Shown here: positions 1-10,735 of the stretch, one piece after another | How the letters are laid out: every line of letters begins with the position of its first letter | How positions within the stretch are numbered: position 1 is the stretch's first letter | Assembly: GCF_001659605.2 (NCBI RefSeq) | Contig: NC_035161.2 | Coordinates: forward strand, 4,234,265-4,298,264 | From: Manihot esculenta | Taxonomy: Eukaryota > Streptophyta > Magnoliopsida > Malpighiales > Euphorbiaceae | DNA length: 64,000 bases | Direction of reading: 5' to 3' | Position numbers and translations under genes: made by a program | Notes under the pieces: model-generated | Databases searched by the model: none | Told to the model about the DNA's origin: nothing | The model's input: only the letters and a program-made list of their open reading frames with translations

Positions 1-111
1 AGAATGCAAAAAACAAAATTTGGCAGGAGAAAAACTATCGCGTACGATCAAAATTGAAATATGGGGAATTTGCAGAATTGCGTGAAAGGAATAGTATGAA
101 AGGGTACAAAC

Positions 112-198
112 CATGCCATCTTCGATCTCTTCGGGACCGGCAGAGCTCGAGCCAAGTCTCGCTCTCTGCATAGCTTTGTAGGCTTGATTTTTCCCCAT
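112..198 (-). CDS. First coding exon of a small conserved plant protein (gene continues off the left edge)
   Basis: On the minus strand an ATG at 198-196 opens 29 codons, beginning MGKNQAYKAMQRARLGSSS and ending GPEEIEDGM. They stop in phase 0 at a GT donor (GTTTGT) just below position 112. I recognise this N-terminus as that of a short, lysine- and arginine-rich plant protein of unknown function, in which the exon is normally followed by a V-D-G-S-F segment; that next exon lies outside the window. The start is the first ATG after a purine-rich leader containing a GA microsatellite, as in many plant 5' UTRs. The reading frame and donor are seen directly. Family membership is from memory, and no function should be inferred. 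Confidence 0.7.
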
Positions 199-589
199 TT
201 TGAAATCTGAGATATACCCAGACGAAAAAAAGAGGGAAACTACAAGAAATTATTCGATTCCCAGGGAAAATGGAGACCCAGAAAGAAAATCAAGGATAAA
301 TTTTGGATAGAGATTGATTAGGGTATTAACGGTCCAAAGCCCATGTAAAGTAGAGAAAATATAGCGAAGATGAGAGACAGAGAGAGAGAGAGAGAGATTG
401 TCAAGAAAGATTTAAAAAGAATACTAACAACAATAATAAAGGAATACTGACATATCAATTAAAAAAAATAGTAAAAAAAAAAAATCTTTTATTCACTCTC
501 AGTTTAAGATCAACAGTTTAATTTGTATTGAAGTAACATTTTGTAGTATGTCACTATTTACAAACATTTAAAAAATATTTATATAATAA
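199..589 (-). promoter_or_regulatory. 5' UTR and upstream region of the left-edge gene
   Basis: This stretch lies upstream of the minus-strand ATG at 198. It holds a GA/CT microsatellite at about 371-397, which would be a CT tract in the transcript sense and is common in plant 5' UTRs and core promoters. It becomes AT-rich beyond 400. No clear TATA box could be fixed and no other gene is visible. Confidence 0.4.
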
Positions 590-1425
590 ATAAAAGAGAG
601 ATTAACAATTTAATTCTTAGATATTAATATTATTAATAAGTCAGTCCTGTATTTTCAAAAATCAATTAAAACGTTTTTATCGTCCTTTCGTCTATTTATG
701 TGCTTAAAAATATAGTAAAAAATCAAATTATTCATTCTTTTCCTCCTCCTCCTTCTCCTCCTTTTTCTTCTTCTTTCTTTCTCCTACTTCTGCTTTTTTT
801 TCTTCTACTTCTTCTTTTTTGAGGAGGAGGAGAAGAAGGAAGAGAAACTATTTCGTTGACGGAAGGTAACGATAAAGACGTTTTAATAGATGTGAAAAAA
901 GATAGAGACTATTTCGTTGACGAAAAGAAATGATAAGAATGTTATAATAGATATGAGAAAAAAAAATAATATTTTAATAGATTTTTGAAAATATAGGGAG
1001 GGACTATTTTGTTGACGGAAAAGAATGATGAGGAAGGACTATTTCGTTGACGGAAAGCAATAATGAGAAAAAACTATTTCGTTGACGGAAAAAAAAGATA
1101 AAGATGTTTTAATAGATATGAGAAAAGATAGGATTATTTCATTAACCGAAAAAAACGATAAGAACATTTTAATATATATGAAAAAAGATAACAACGTTTT
1201 AATATATTTATGAATGATTAAATAATGGATTTTATTTGAGGGCAAAGTTGAATTTTTAAAATTTTCTCTTTCATCATTTATCTATTTTTAACGGAAAAAA
1301 GGATGGAAGAACTATTTTATTGACAGAGAGAAAAGATAAGAACGTTTTAATATATTTCTAAAAGTATAGGGACTGATTTGTTAATAATGGCAATACTCAA
1401 AACTAAATGTTAAATCTTTTGTAAT
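590..1425. repeat. Inverted-repeat minisatellite element (MITE-like)
   Basis: The left edge (about 600-690) and the reverse complement of the right edge (about 1330-1425) are similar: both read like 'ttattaataa.tcagtcc.tatttt...attaaaacgtt'. The interior holds a pyrimidine tract (about 735-820), a complementary purine tract (about 820-845), and roughly six diverged copies of a unit 'actatttcgttgacgg...gataa.aacgttttaatagat'. No coding capacity is visible; the 68-aa minus-strand frame here is a shadow of the repeat. Related elements lie at 47827-48234 and 49495-50075. The exact ends and a target duplication were not resolved. Confidence 0.55.
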
Positions 1426-2251
1426 AAAATATAATTATTAATTAATATTTAATTTAATATTTTTAAAAATTAAATATAAAAAATTTTATTTTATAATATA
1501 TATAATTTAATTTATATTAAAATAGTATCTCATAATATTATTTTTTATTAAAATTTTTTAAAGACATATGGAAATTATAGTCCTTTATTAACGTTATTAT
1601 ACTATAAATTATTATTTTTATGTGGATTGAATTATAAATTATAAAATAAAAAATTAATAAAATGGGTAATGAATTTTTGTATGTTCTCAAAAAGATACTA
1701 ATAGCCTATAGTTGAAATTTAATATGAAAATTTCATCAAAATAATTAATTTAAAAAATGCATCAATTGCATTTTTGTTCTTTAAAACATGTTATCAATCA
1801 ATTCAATGGGAGCAACAAAATTAGACAGTTTTTTTTTATTAAATATAGAAATAAATATTTTAATAAATATTTATTTCATTTATAAAAATACAATTCTTTA
1901 ACATCATTTAAAAGAAAAAAGTGCATCTCATTGCATATTTATTGTTACGTTAACAATTTACTAAAGAAAATTTGTTAATAGTGTTGTTTTGTAAAACTCA
2001 AACTCATTTATTAAAAAGTTTGAAAGTTTGAGCTTAAAACCCAACTTGAATTCTAATATTTATTTAGTATAATAAGAAGTTTAATTCGAATTCTAGCACG
2101 AAAATTTCAATTAAGAAATTCGTTAACGAAACTTCAATTCGAATTCGAAAATCTCAATTAAAAAACTCCTTAAAAAAACTCGAGATCGAGTTTGAAATTA
2201 AAAAGTTCGGCTCGAACTCGAGTTCAAACTTGAATTAATAATTACAAATTA
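1426..2251. other. AT-rich intergenic DNA, no gene seen
   Basis: Highly AT-rich sequence with many stop codons in all frames. A patch at about 2080-2240 has repeated ttcgaattc/ctcgagttcgaa motifs and looks like a decayed repeat. I see no RNA gene or conserved coding region. Confidence 0.5.
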
Positions 2252-3147
2252 AGAAAAATTATTTTTTAGTCCTTGAGATTTAATGTAATTAACACTCCTG
2301 TCCCTCTGTTTTGGTGACCCAACACTTAAGTCCCTCACTTTCTATTCCGTCCAAATTCGTAGTCCTTCCGTCCAAAATAGCCGTTTGGGACACATGAATT
2401 GACAAAATTGACCCTCACTAAAAGTTCCGCTATTTCAAAATCACGAAACCCAAATCCAAACCCAATATCTCTTCACGGTAGATTCTTCTTCTTCACCATA
2501 ACTCATACCCTTTCTGCAACTTCTTCTTCTTTTTCACCATAACTCCTACCCTTTCTGCAACTTCTTCTTCTTCTTCACCATAACTCCTACCCTTTCTGTA
2601 ACTCTCAAATAATGCTTTAGGGAGAAGAAAGATGGAAAAGAGAAAAAAAAAAAAGAAAAATCAACAATGTCAAAAGGAAATAAAGAAAATATGAGGGAAA
2701 ACAAATATGAAAAAGAGAGAAAAAAAGAAAAAGAAAAATCAACAATGTCAAAAAAAATAGAGAAAATATAAGGGAAAAAAAAGATGAAAAAGAGAAAAAA
2801 AAAATCAACAATGTCAAAAAGAAATAGAGAAAATATGAGGGAAAAGAAAGATGAAAAAGAGAGAGAGAGAGAGAAAAAAAAAAAAAAAGGAGAATTAACA
2901 ATGGAAAAAAGAAAATGGAGAAGATATGAAAGATAAGAAAAATAGGGATTTCACATTGAGAGGATGGTATTTTTGGAAAAAATTATAATCTCTCGCCTTT
3001 GAATCTTTGACCAAACGGTTTAAATGGATGGAAGGACTATGAATTTGGACGGAAGAGAAAGTGAGAGACTTAAGTATTGGGTCGCCAAAATAGAGGGATA
3101 GAAGTGTTAATTACATTAAATCTCAGCAACTAAAAAGTAATTTTCCC
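2252..3147. mobile_element. Mutator-like MITE with long terminal inverted repeats and 9-bp TSD
   Basis: About 110 bp at the left end (aaaattattttttagtcc..., through the 'taatgtaattaacac' block and the 'ttccgtccaaatt' block) matches the reverse complement of the right end down to about 3030. The element is flanked by the exact 9-bp direct repeat tacaaatta at 2243-2251 and 3148-3156, the TSD length typical of Mutator-like elements. The interior carries three 'accataactc.taccctttctg' units (about 2495-2600) and a purine-rich minisatellite (about 2630-2930) with units containing 'atcaacaatgtcaaaa'. There is no transposase, so it is non-autonomous. The 94-aa phenylalanine-rich minus-strand frame is only the reverse of the purine tract. 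Confidence 0.85.
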
Positions 3148-3156
3148 TACAAATTA

Positions 3157-6100
3157 TTATCAGCACACTTAATCAATTTTCGATTATCATTAATATAAAT
3201 AACATAAAAAAAAAAGAGAATAAACACGTTAAAAAAATTACATAACACAATTCATAACAAAAATAATACAAATAAATATAAACTCAACATCGCACTCACA
3301 AGGTTAACCTAGTGATAAGTGCATTTAAATAAATTTGAGAGATTTCTGAATCAGTAAATACTGTTTGTTAGATTATTATTATTAACCCATCAAAACTACG
3401 TAGTTTTGGTTTATGTAGTTTTGGTTAAAACTGCATAATCTTAATGAAAAATGTATTTTTTTTTTATAATTATATAATTTGATTAATGGTTTGTAAAAAT
3501 ATTGTTTATATAATTAGAGGATTTCATTTAAAATTATATTATTTTATTAAAATTATAAAATTTAGTCAATAGACTTTATGTGAATAATTATATAAATATA
3601 TTAATTATGATTAGTTAGATATTTATAATGGTATCTAGTTTAAAAAGATTTTTATGAGTATACTTTAATTTTAAAAAATATCTACTTTCACAAATCAATT
3701 TATTTTATAATATTATTTGAATAATAATATTAAAAAATATTTATTATAATAATTTATATTAATTATTTATGATTTTCTTGTCATTTTTAAGTATTTATAA
3801 TAGTTTAAATTTTATAATTTTATTTTTATTTTTATTTTTCTAATAATCTTATTTGATTAGTTTACTAATGAAATAATGAGTGTGTTCGTAAGTTTACTTA
3901 ATAAGTATTTTCATAAATATACTTAAAAAATTAGTTCACAATTTTACTTAAATAAATTTTAATAAACCGAATATTATTGAGCTCATGAGTTTACTCATCA
4001 ACCTAAAAACGAATAAACTTATGAATTTTAACAAATCGAATACTATAAAATTTAAATTCAGTTTGTTTATGTGACGAGTCTTAAATTGAGATCGAATTTG
4101 GCTCGTTTAAAAAAAAATCAGGTTCCATCAGTTTTTATCGAGTCGAATTTTGAGTAGCTCACGGATAGTTTAATTCGGTTATATAATTTATAAAATAAGG
4201 TTTTTCATAATTTTAAAATTTTAATAATTTTTTATTATTTAAAATTGTTTTTAAGGTATTTAGAGATTTTGAGGAGAAAATTTTTCGATCGGTGGATTGA
4301 AATAGGAGGTTTTTAATAATAAAAATAATTTTAATTATGTTTTTGTATTTTTTCAATGAATAATAAGTCTAATTTAATTTTTTTTATTAATTAAATTTTA
4401 TGCCAAATAAATTCTAATTTAATATAATATTATTTTTTAATAATAAAATATTATTTTTATAATTTGAAATATTAAAATTGTAGTGTTTTAATTAATATAC
4501 AAATTAAAAAATATTTAGAAATAGTAAATAATTTTAAAAATTAACGATAAAATTTTACTAATAAAAAATAATATTATATTAAATTATAACTTATTTGACT
4601 TTTAAATTAAAATACATGAATTAATTAATAAAAAAATTAAATTGAATTTATTTGGCCCTCAATGACTTGTATTTTTAAGGACTTCCAAAAAAACTTATAA
4701 AACCTTTTATTACTTTAAAAAACTTTCTCCTAAATAAAGGATTAATTGGCTTGACCTTCATCTGGCTGATCAGAACTTGGATGCCTTAATCCAATTGTCA
4801 TTCAGTTCAATAACTTCTCAAAAATCGTTCATTGAGCCACCTAGAGATCTACCCGACTAATCCAAACTCCCCAACTCAGATTACACAAACAAAGCCATCG
4901 CTCCCTAAAATGAACCAGCCACCTCCAGCGGTCTGCAAGAGAGGATTCTCCTTCATTGAAGTTGAAGTTCTTCACAACCGATTGAAGCCCAAAGAAAATC
5001 GCAAGCTAAAAAATAAAACTAGAAGCTCATAGCCAAGAAGAGCAATGAGAAAGACAGAGAATGTGCATGCAACTAGATTCGGCAGAGATAAAAAAAGCCA
5101 GACACTTAGGAAAGGGAAAGACTTTCTTCTTCAACCGTGTTAAGCCATCGTCTCCAAAGTCGAGAGCCGCTTTCAAGTGGACAATCCAACATGATATCTT
5201 TATGAAGCCAAATATGGAAGCTCAACTTGATAGAACCAAGGGAGAAAACTACATAAAATCACAACAACCATGGCACGCTAAAGATCTCTCTTTTAACAAA
5301 AGCACCGCCTACAAGAACTGAAAAACAATAAAACTATGTACAGTCTCACTCGGAGGGAAGAAAGTATCCCCACGTCCGAGCGAGAAAATGGAGAGTCACT
5401 CCGCTCGGGAAGAGCAAGGATAGTCACATAGAGCCGGCAAAAGATAAGGATCGAGTCTCAAAAAAACTCTCTAACAACAGAGAAAAACCTCTATATTAAC
5501 CAGATAAAGAGTTAATTACTACTCAAATAGTGAGTTTTGTAATGTTTGTTTTTCTGGATGCTTATATTCGGTGCATGCTAAATAGAATTGGAAAAAAAGC
5601 AACTACCAACAACGGTTCCCTAGGTGACCAGCCTAAGGTGATCCGACAAGATTACCATGTTGTTTTATTCAACTAAATTCACTGCTCATTTCTAGGTCAA
5701 TGGCGCATATCAAGAGTGATTAAAATTCGGATCGATCAATTATTTTTTATTCTTAAACTGAACTTTTATATTAATCGGTTCTTTTTTCGAACTATAATTA
5801 GAATTAGATCAAAACTATCTGGTTCAAATTGATGGTCTGCTTCGATTCTGGTTTAATTTTAAATTTTTAAAATAAATCGTCTAATAAAATTATGTCACTT
5901 AAAATACATAGGTAAATTAATTATCAAATAATTAAGTTCAAGTTAATTTTTTTCCTTGTAAAAAAATTATTTCCAATTAAAATGTAATATTTTTTTTTAT
6001 ATTATGCAAATGCACATCTTCATACAATTACTTATTTATTCAGTTATCAATTCAGTAATATTAAATATTTATATTTATTTCTTTATTTTTTATTTAATTT

Positions 6101-6190
6101 TATATAATTTTTGTACTTTTAATTTTTGCAAACTAAAGCTGAATTGACTGTATAAATTTTAGGTTTAATTGAAATCGCAATCAAAACCAG
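3157..6190. other. Intergenic DNA without a recognisable gene
   Basis: 3157-4740 is AT-rich and uninformative. 4740-5560 is richer in GC and holds two short open frames on the plus strand (4832-5032 and 5061-5321, in different frames). They encode basic, non-repetitive peptides that I do not recognise; they could be a decayed retroelement leader or gag remnant. 5560-6190 returns to AT-rich DNA. I do not call genes here. Confidence 0.4.
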
Positions 6191-6895
6191 TAGAAGGATA
6201 TGATTATCCGGTTAGGTGTGCCAGGCCGACCATTTATTTAACAAGACGATCACCTAAAGTAAGGTGGAGTGTTTGCTCAGCAAGACGACCACCTCGCCGA
6301 CCTAATCATGACGAATAGGTAGTCAGACAAGATGACAAAATGGGCATTCAAAGAGAAGGATACGACCTGGTTCAGACTACTAGACAAGACGACCTAAGTC
6401 GAGGTGTAAATCTAGACGATCTCACAACTTAGTGGATGACCTAATGATGACCAGTTGGTAGGACGACCTGATAAGCAAATGGTCGGAACAACAAGTAGTC
6501 AATGGGATGACCTCATAAGCAAATAGTTAGACCAACGACCAAGCAATCACTGGGACGACCTGATAAGCAAATGGAGGGAACAACAATCAAGCAATCAGTG
6601 GGAAGACTTGATAAGCAAATGGTCGGAACAACAATCAAATGGTCGAACCACTTTGTGGACAGTGTATAGCCTGATTTCGATATAACAACCTAATTAAATG
6701 GCACCGTATTATTTTATACTTATATTTGTAAAAACCATAGTTTAGTTTAGTTTAGGTTCTTTAAAGGTTTTATTTTTCTGAATTCTTTTAGTCCATATTG
6801 TGTACGTAAGTCTATAAATAAGTATAAATAACCTTTTTTATACAGAGTAAATAAATATCAATATACAAAGAATATTATTCTTTTATCTTTTTACA
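6191..6895 (+). repeat. 5' LTR of the copia element
   Basis: It begins tagaaggatatgat and ends ttttaca directly before the primer binding site. It aligns along its length with 19330-19800. It contains about four tandem units of roughly 47 bp at about 6450-6650, with the core 'gacctgataagcaaatgg'; the 3' LTR keeps only two. A segment of about 110 bp near the 3' end (about 6740-6845) is absent from the 3' LTR. Confidence 0.8.
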
Positions 6896-6910
6896 TGGTA
6901 TTAAAGCGGA
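6896..6910 (+). other. Primer binding site of the copia element
   Basis: The sequence tggtattaaagcgg follows the LTR end directly. It differs at a few bases from the usual plant copia site tggtatcagagc, complementary to initiator methionine tRNA. The mismatches fit an old element. Confidence 0.7.
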
Positions 6911-6994
6911 CAAGTTTCTAGGGTAAAGATTTAGTAAAGGCTGTGACTTTCGTTTCACTCAATCCATTTTGCTAAAACACAAAAAGACAAAGAA

Positions 6995-8126
6995 ATGACA
7001 GATCCAATGCCCATAATAGAAACTAAGGCGTCTAGTTCTCAAAAGGATAAAGGACATACAGTGGACATGGTAACGGCGATCTGTTCTGCCTACAATTGTC
7101 GGACCATCCATATATGAGTTTAGTCTCAGCTTCTCTAATGGGAAGTAGAAACTTCAGGTCTTGGGATAGAGTCATGAGAATAAAATTAGGAGCCAAGCAA
7201 AAGTTAGGCTTTGTTGATGGCACTGTTCTAATGCCAAGTAAAGATCATGAATTCTTTGAAAAATGAAAAAGATATGACTATATGGTCACATCTTGGATTT
7301 TAAACTCAATTTTGAAAGATCTTGTAGATGGTTTCATATATATGACGTCTTCAAGGGATTTGTGGTGTGAGATTATAGAGAGATTTAGAAAGAGTAATGG
7401 CACTCAAATATATGAATTGTATAGACAGATTTCTCATCTCTCAAGAAAATTCACCTATTTCTCTTTACTTCACCCGTCTAAAAAGTTTTTGTGGAACGTC
7501 CAAAGCCACTGATGAAATGAACAATAGGAATAGATTCATATAATTCTTGATGGGTTTAAATGAAAATTTTGATTATGTGAAGATACCCTGAATCAAATGA
7601 TATATTGGTGCTGTTTAATCAGTCACAAAAGGGAGAACAGAAAAGCTATAATACAAAAAATGAACACTTTAATCCTTATAACATGGATGGTCATATTAGC
7701 TATAATTGCTTTAAGCTTATAGGATATCAGGATTGGTTCAAGAATAAAACTAAGATTGGAGGGAAACCTGTCAAACAGGATAGAGAAAGAAATGTTGGCC
7801 GAAAGTTGATGGCCATCACTAAGGATCTAGTGTGTGAGAAGGATATTTCTCTTAATGTAACATATGATGGTGCTAAAATTGATGAAATTGGAACAACTCT
7901 GAGTAATTTTCAACACGAGTTCTCAAGGCTGGTGAAAGGGAAAGTAGCCTTAATAGCCACAACGATTGGTGCAAGTGTTCAAAGCTTAAACTGTGGCCCA
8001 CACGCCTTTGTAAGTAGTTTTTATTCTGTTAATACTTGGACCAATAAGATGAAGGCCTTATCTACAATATCAGGTTCAGCAATGGAAATAGGAATTATCG
8101 GAGATGAATCTAAATCTGTAGCATGA
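6995..8126 (+). pseudogene. Decayed copia gag
   Basis: The first ATG after the primer binding site is at 6995. Translation is broken by stops near 7116-7125 and 7266 and by frame changes. Homology to the plant copia Gag (UBN2/retrotran_gag_3 type) is still visible: a W-x-R-V-M-R segment followed by a linker (7140-7260), then 7282-7512 with the 'LWCEIIERF..SNGTQIYELYRQI' pattern (tracts here are interrupted). The stretch 7680-7760 (GHISYNCFKLIGYQDWFK) matches the degenerate zinc-knuckle region. The open frame 7605-8126 is the longest surviving piece. No function is expected. Confidence 0.7.
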
Positions 8127-8129
8127 GCA

Positions 8130-8765
8130 TAAGAAAAAATATCTTCGCAAAAAACTATATCTCTGCTAATCAGAATGTTGTTTGTCTGTAAATCATAAAT
8201 TTTGTAAGTCTTATGAGTCCCTCCATATTCTATTATAATAGCTTTAATAGATCTTGACTCAAATTTGTCCTTATGAGGACCAACTCTGGTAGCAAAACAT
8301 AAACACCCAAGCTGACAATGGCTGAAGCAATTAAGATCTTAACATTTGTTAGTTTTGCAACAAAGGAGAACCTATCCTTAAAATCCAAACCCTCAATTTA
8401 GTTGTAGCCCTTGGCTACTAGATGAGCCTTAAACCTCTCCACCTCACCAGTATGTTTATTTTTTACTTTATAAACCTATTTATTTCTAATGGCCTTCTTC
8501 TTTTTAGGCAAGTCTTTAATCAATTCTGACTACATAGCAGCAACCCACTGAGCATCAAGAAAAGCTTGTGCATATGTAGTAGACTCATTAAAAACTGCTA
8601 TATTATGGACAAAGGACTGCTGGTGTAACTCAAAGCACACCTCAGAAACAAGCCGGGTTGAGCTATAAGCAAAATTAACAAAGTCTTGCAACCAAGTTGG
8701 TTTGCGTGCAACTCTAGTAAACCTTCTTAACTCAATATGACAAAGAGATATACCTGAATTAACCT
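8130..8765 (-). pseudogene. Inverted and scrambled copia integrase/RT fragment
   Basis: Read on the minus strand from 8765 to about 8330, the sequence gives the hinge before RT and then the RT N-terminus: the A-Q-W-V-A-A-M block, the L-P-K-K-K...V-Y-K-V-K block, and H-L-V-A-K-G-Y followed by F-V-A-K. It then continues, from about 8320 to 8130, into the C-terminal part of integrase (L-G-C-L-C-F-A-T, E-Y-G-G-T-H-K-T-Y-K-I-Y-D-L). In an intact copia element integrase precedes RT, so this block is both inverted relative to gag (6995-8126) and out of order. Several stop codons are present. Confidence 0.7.
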
Positions 8766-8859
8766 GGTCAAACTGGTCGGATGTGGACTAACCTGCTTTA
8801 TTTCCTTTACCTTAGAGTTTACATTTATCACTAGACGTCAGTGAGTCTCTTACTCAACC

Positions 8860-9117
8860 AGATTGGTACAGAAAGCTTATTGAGAGACTTTTATATATTA
8901 ATTTAACAAGGTCGGACATTAGCCACAACATCTAAGCCAGTCTATGGTTACCCCTAAAAAACCTCATCGGGAGCAGCCATGCATGTTTTAAGATATTTAA
9001 AAGTTACTGTTAACATTGGTCTTTGTTTTCCTATTAGTTGTGATTTTTGAATTACTGCTTATTGTGACTCGGATTAGGCATCCTGTTGTTTTTATCGAAA
9101 ATCTTTAACTGGATTTA
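8860..9117 (+). pseudogene. Copia RT/RNase H fragment, left part
   Basis: The plus-strand translation keeps the copia pattern Y-R-K-L-I-E-R-L-L-Y-I-N-L-T-R-S-D-I-S at 8870-8930. It then weakly keeps the H-x-x-x-x-V/F-K-I-F-K and S-D-x-A-S-C...S-L-T-G-F blocks up to 9117, where the gypsy element interrupts it. The C-terminal continuation is at 18930. Frameshifts and stops are frequent. Confidence 0.65.
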
Positions 9118-9476
9118 GGGGATGTAATACCCGGCTAGACTCCGGTATCGGAATTCCTACCGTCCGGTGGAATCTCGGATGTCGGAGACCTCTAGAAGGG
9201 TAGAGTCATGTTTTTAAGAAATGTTTTTTTTTTTTATAATGATTTTAAGTGTGAATTAAATGAGTTTTTACATGAAAATAGCTTTAGAGGAAAACCCAGG
9301 TTCGGCCGCCGAAAGTCAAGTTCGGCCGCCGAACATGCATGCGTTTTGGAGGCACGTTAGGCCCCCGAAAGCATGAGTGAGGGAAGTCAAGGTTCGGCCG
9401 CCGAACCTCATGTTCGGCCGCCGAACATTGCATGGATACGGAGGCACATTCGGCCCCCGAACGTGGCCTGGCCAGC

Positions 9477-9489
9477 CACATATAAAAGG
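9477..9489 (+). promoter_or_regulatory. Probable TATA box of the family A LTR promoter
   Basis: The sequence cacatataaaagg lies just downstream of the first palindrome cluster and upstream of a stretch that looks like a transcript leader. The equivalent position is conserved in the other family A LTRs: about 17055-17067, tataaaaggg at 42711, and cttttatag on the opposite strand at 25361. Transcription would start about 30 bp downstream (inference). Confidence 0.6.
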
Positions 9490-10544
9490 GTCCCTTTGGT
9501 CCGCACGGGCGAGCTTTTTCTCTCCCATTGTCGGCCAAGGTGAGTCTCCGCCGCTCCTCCCTCAATCTTGAGTGTTTTCCCTAGATCTTTCATGGTTTTC
9601 ACGAGTTTTAACTTCTATTTTGAAGATTTGTGAACAAAGAGTAAGTTTTGGGTGCTTGGAGGTTCAAGGAGCTCAATCTCTTCATCTCCAAGCTAGGATC
9701 GTCTTCCCTCTCATTTCTTCAAGAGGTAAGCTCGGATCCACCCTTATTATGTGTTCTAAATAAGTTTTATGCAAGATCTAAGGGTAGAAATGCATGCTAG
9801 GGTATATGTTGAGTTATGGGTATATATATTGATGTTTTGAGCAATGTGTGTTGTTTGAGTATGTTTGAAGTGTTGTAGATGGGGTATATGTTTGTTTGAG
9901 GCCCCTAGGAACTTGTATGCATGCTTTGGTTGAAAAATATGCATGTTTGGAAGGTTTGGAGGCGAAATGTGCTAAGGGAACCAAGTTTCTGCCCTTTGGC
10001 AGAAACCAGGTTCGGCAGCCGAAGGTACTTTCGGCCGCCGAACATGGCTGGGGAGGCAGGCCATTCGGCTGCCGAAGTTGCCCCCGAAAAGAGACTTTCG
10101 TCTCTGTCTGGGACTTTCGGCCGCCGAAGGTGCCGCCGAACCTGCCTGAGTTTCGTCTCTGTCCAGGACTTTCGGCCGCCGAAGGTGCCGCCGAAAGTGC
10201 CCTGTTCAGCCATTTCATGCATATTTTCTGTGATGTTTTCAGGATGTTTTAGGGGGTTTTTGGGGAGTAGTTTATAGTTATGCTCAGGTATTTTGGTCCC
10301 TCATTTGAGTCCACCTGTGTAGGTTCGGACCCGAGGAACCGAGGACCCCAGCAGTGAGTTCAGCTGCGGTGTTGTCAGAGTCAGCCAGAGGTGAGTGGAA
10401 CTAAACTTAATCTTTTAAATTAAATGTTTTATCATGTTTCATGCATCATGATTATGCTATAGGATGATTTCATTAGCTTCACGAATATGCCGCATTGCAT
10501 CTATTGTTGTTGATGTGGGTGAATGTTGGATGACCCAATTAGTC

Positions 10545-10735
10545 CATGACAGGAAGACCAGGACCCCATTCTACGGCCTGGCACGGAAATGAAAGACCAG
10601 GACCCCATTCTACGGCCTGGCACGATTGTGGACTCGAAGACCAGGAGCCCAGAGGAGGCCCTGGGATAATGGTGAGTAATGTATGTATGACAGGAAGACC
10701 AGGACCCCATGCTACGGCCTGGCACTATGTTAGCT
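10545..10735 (+). repeat. Short tandem/interspersed repeat array inside the LTR
   Basis: Three near-perfect units and one degenerate unit of 'agaccaggaccccat.ctacggcctggcac' are separated by 10 to 70 bp spacers. The array is also present in the 3' LTR (about 18124-18313), in both LTRs of the minus-strand copy, and, with a different unit sequence, in the solo LTR (about 43900-44040). Spacers are not uniform, so it is not a CRISPR-like array. Confidence 0.75.

Noticed and set aside
2617..2901. 94-aa Phe/Leu/Ser-rich minus-strand frame
   Set aside because: It is the reverse complement of a purine minisatellite inside a MITE; low complexity only.
9284..10277. Many 60-134 aa open frames on both strands in the LTRs, repeated at 16862-17855, 24620-25592, 29401-30373 and 43147-43540
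   Set aside because: They follow the GC-rich palindromes, recur in every LTR copy in sense and antisense, and have only palindrome-derived peptide words. They are by-products, not genes.
10545..10735. Array that could look like CRISPR repeats and spacers
   Set aside because: Spacers are unequal and partly repeated, the array lies inside a retrotransposon LTR, and this is plant nuclear DNA.
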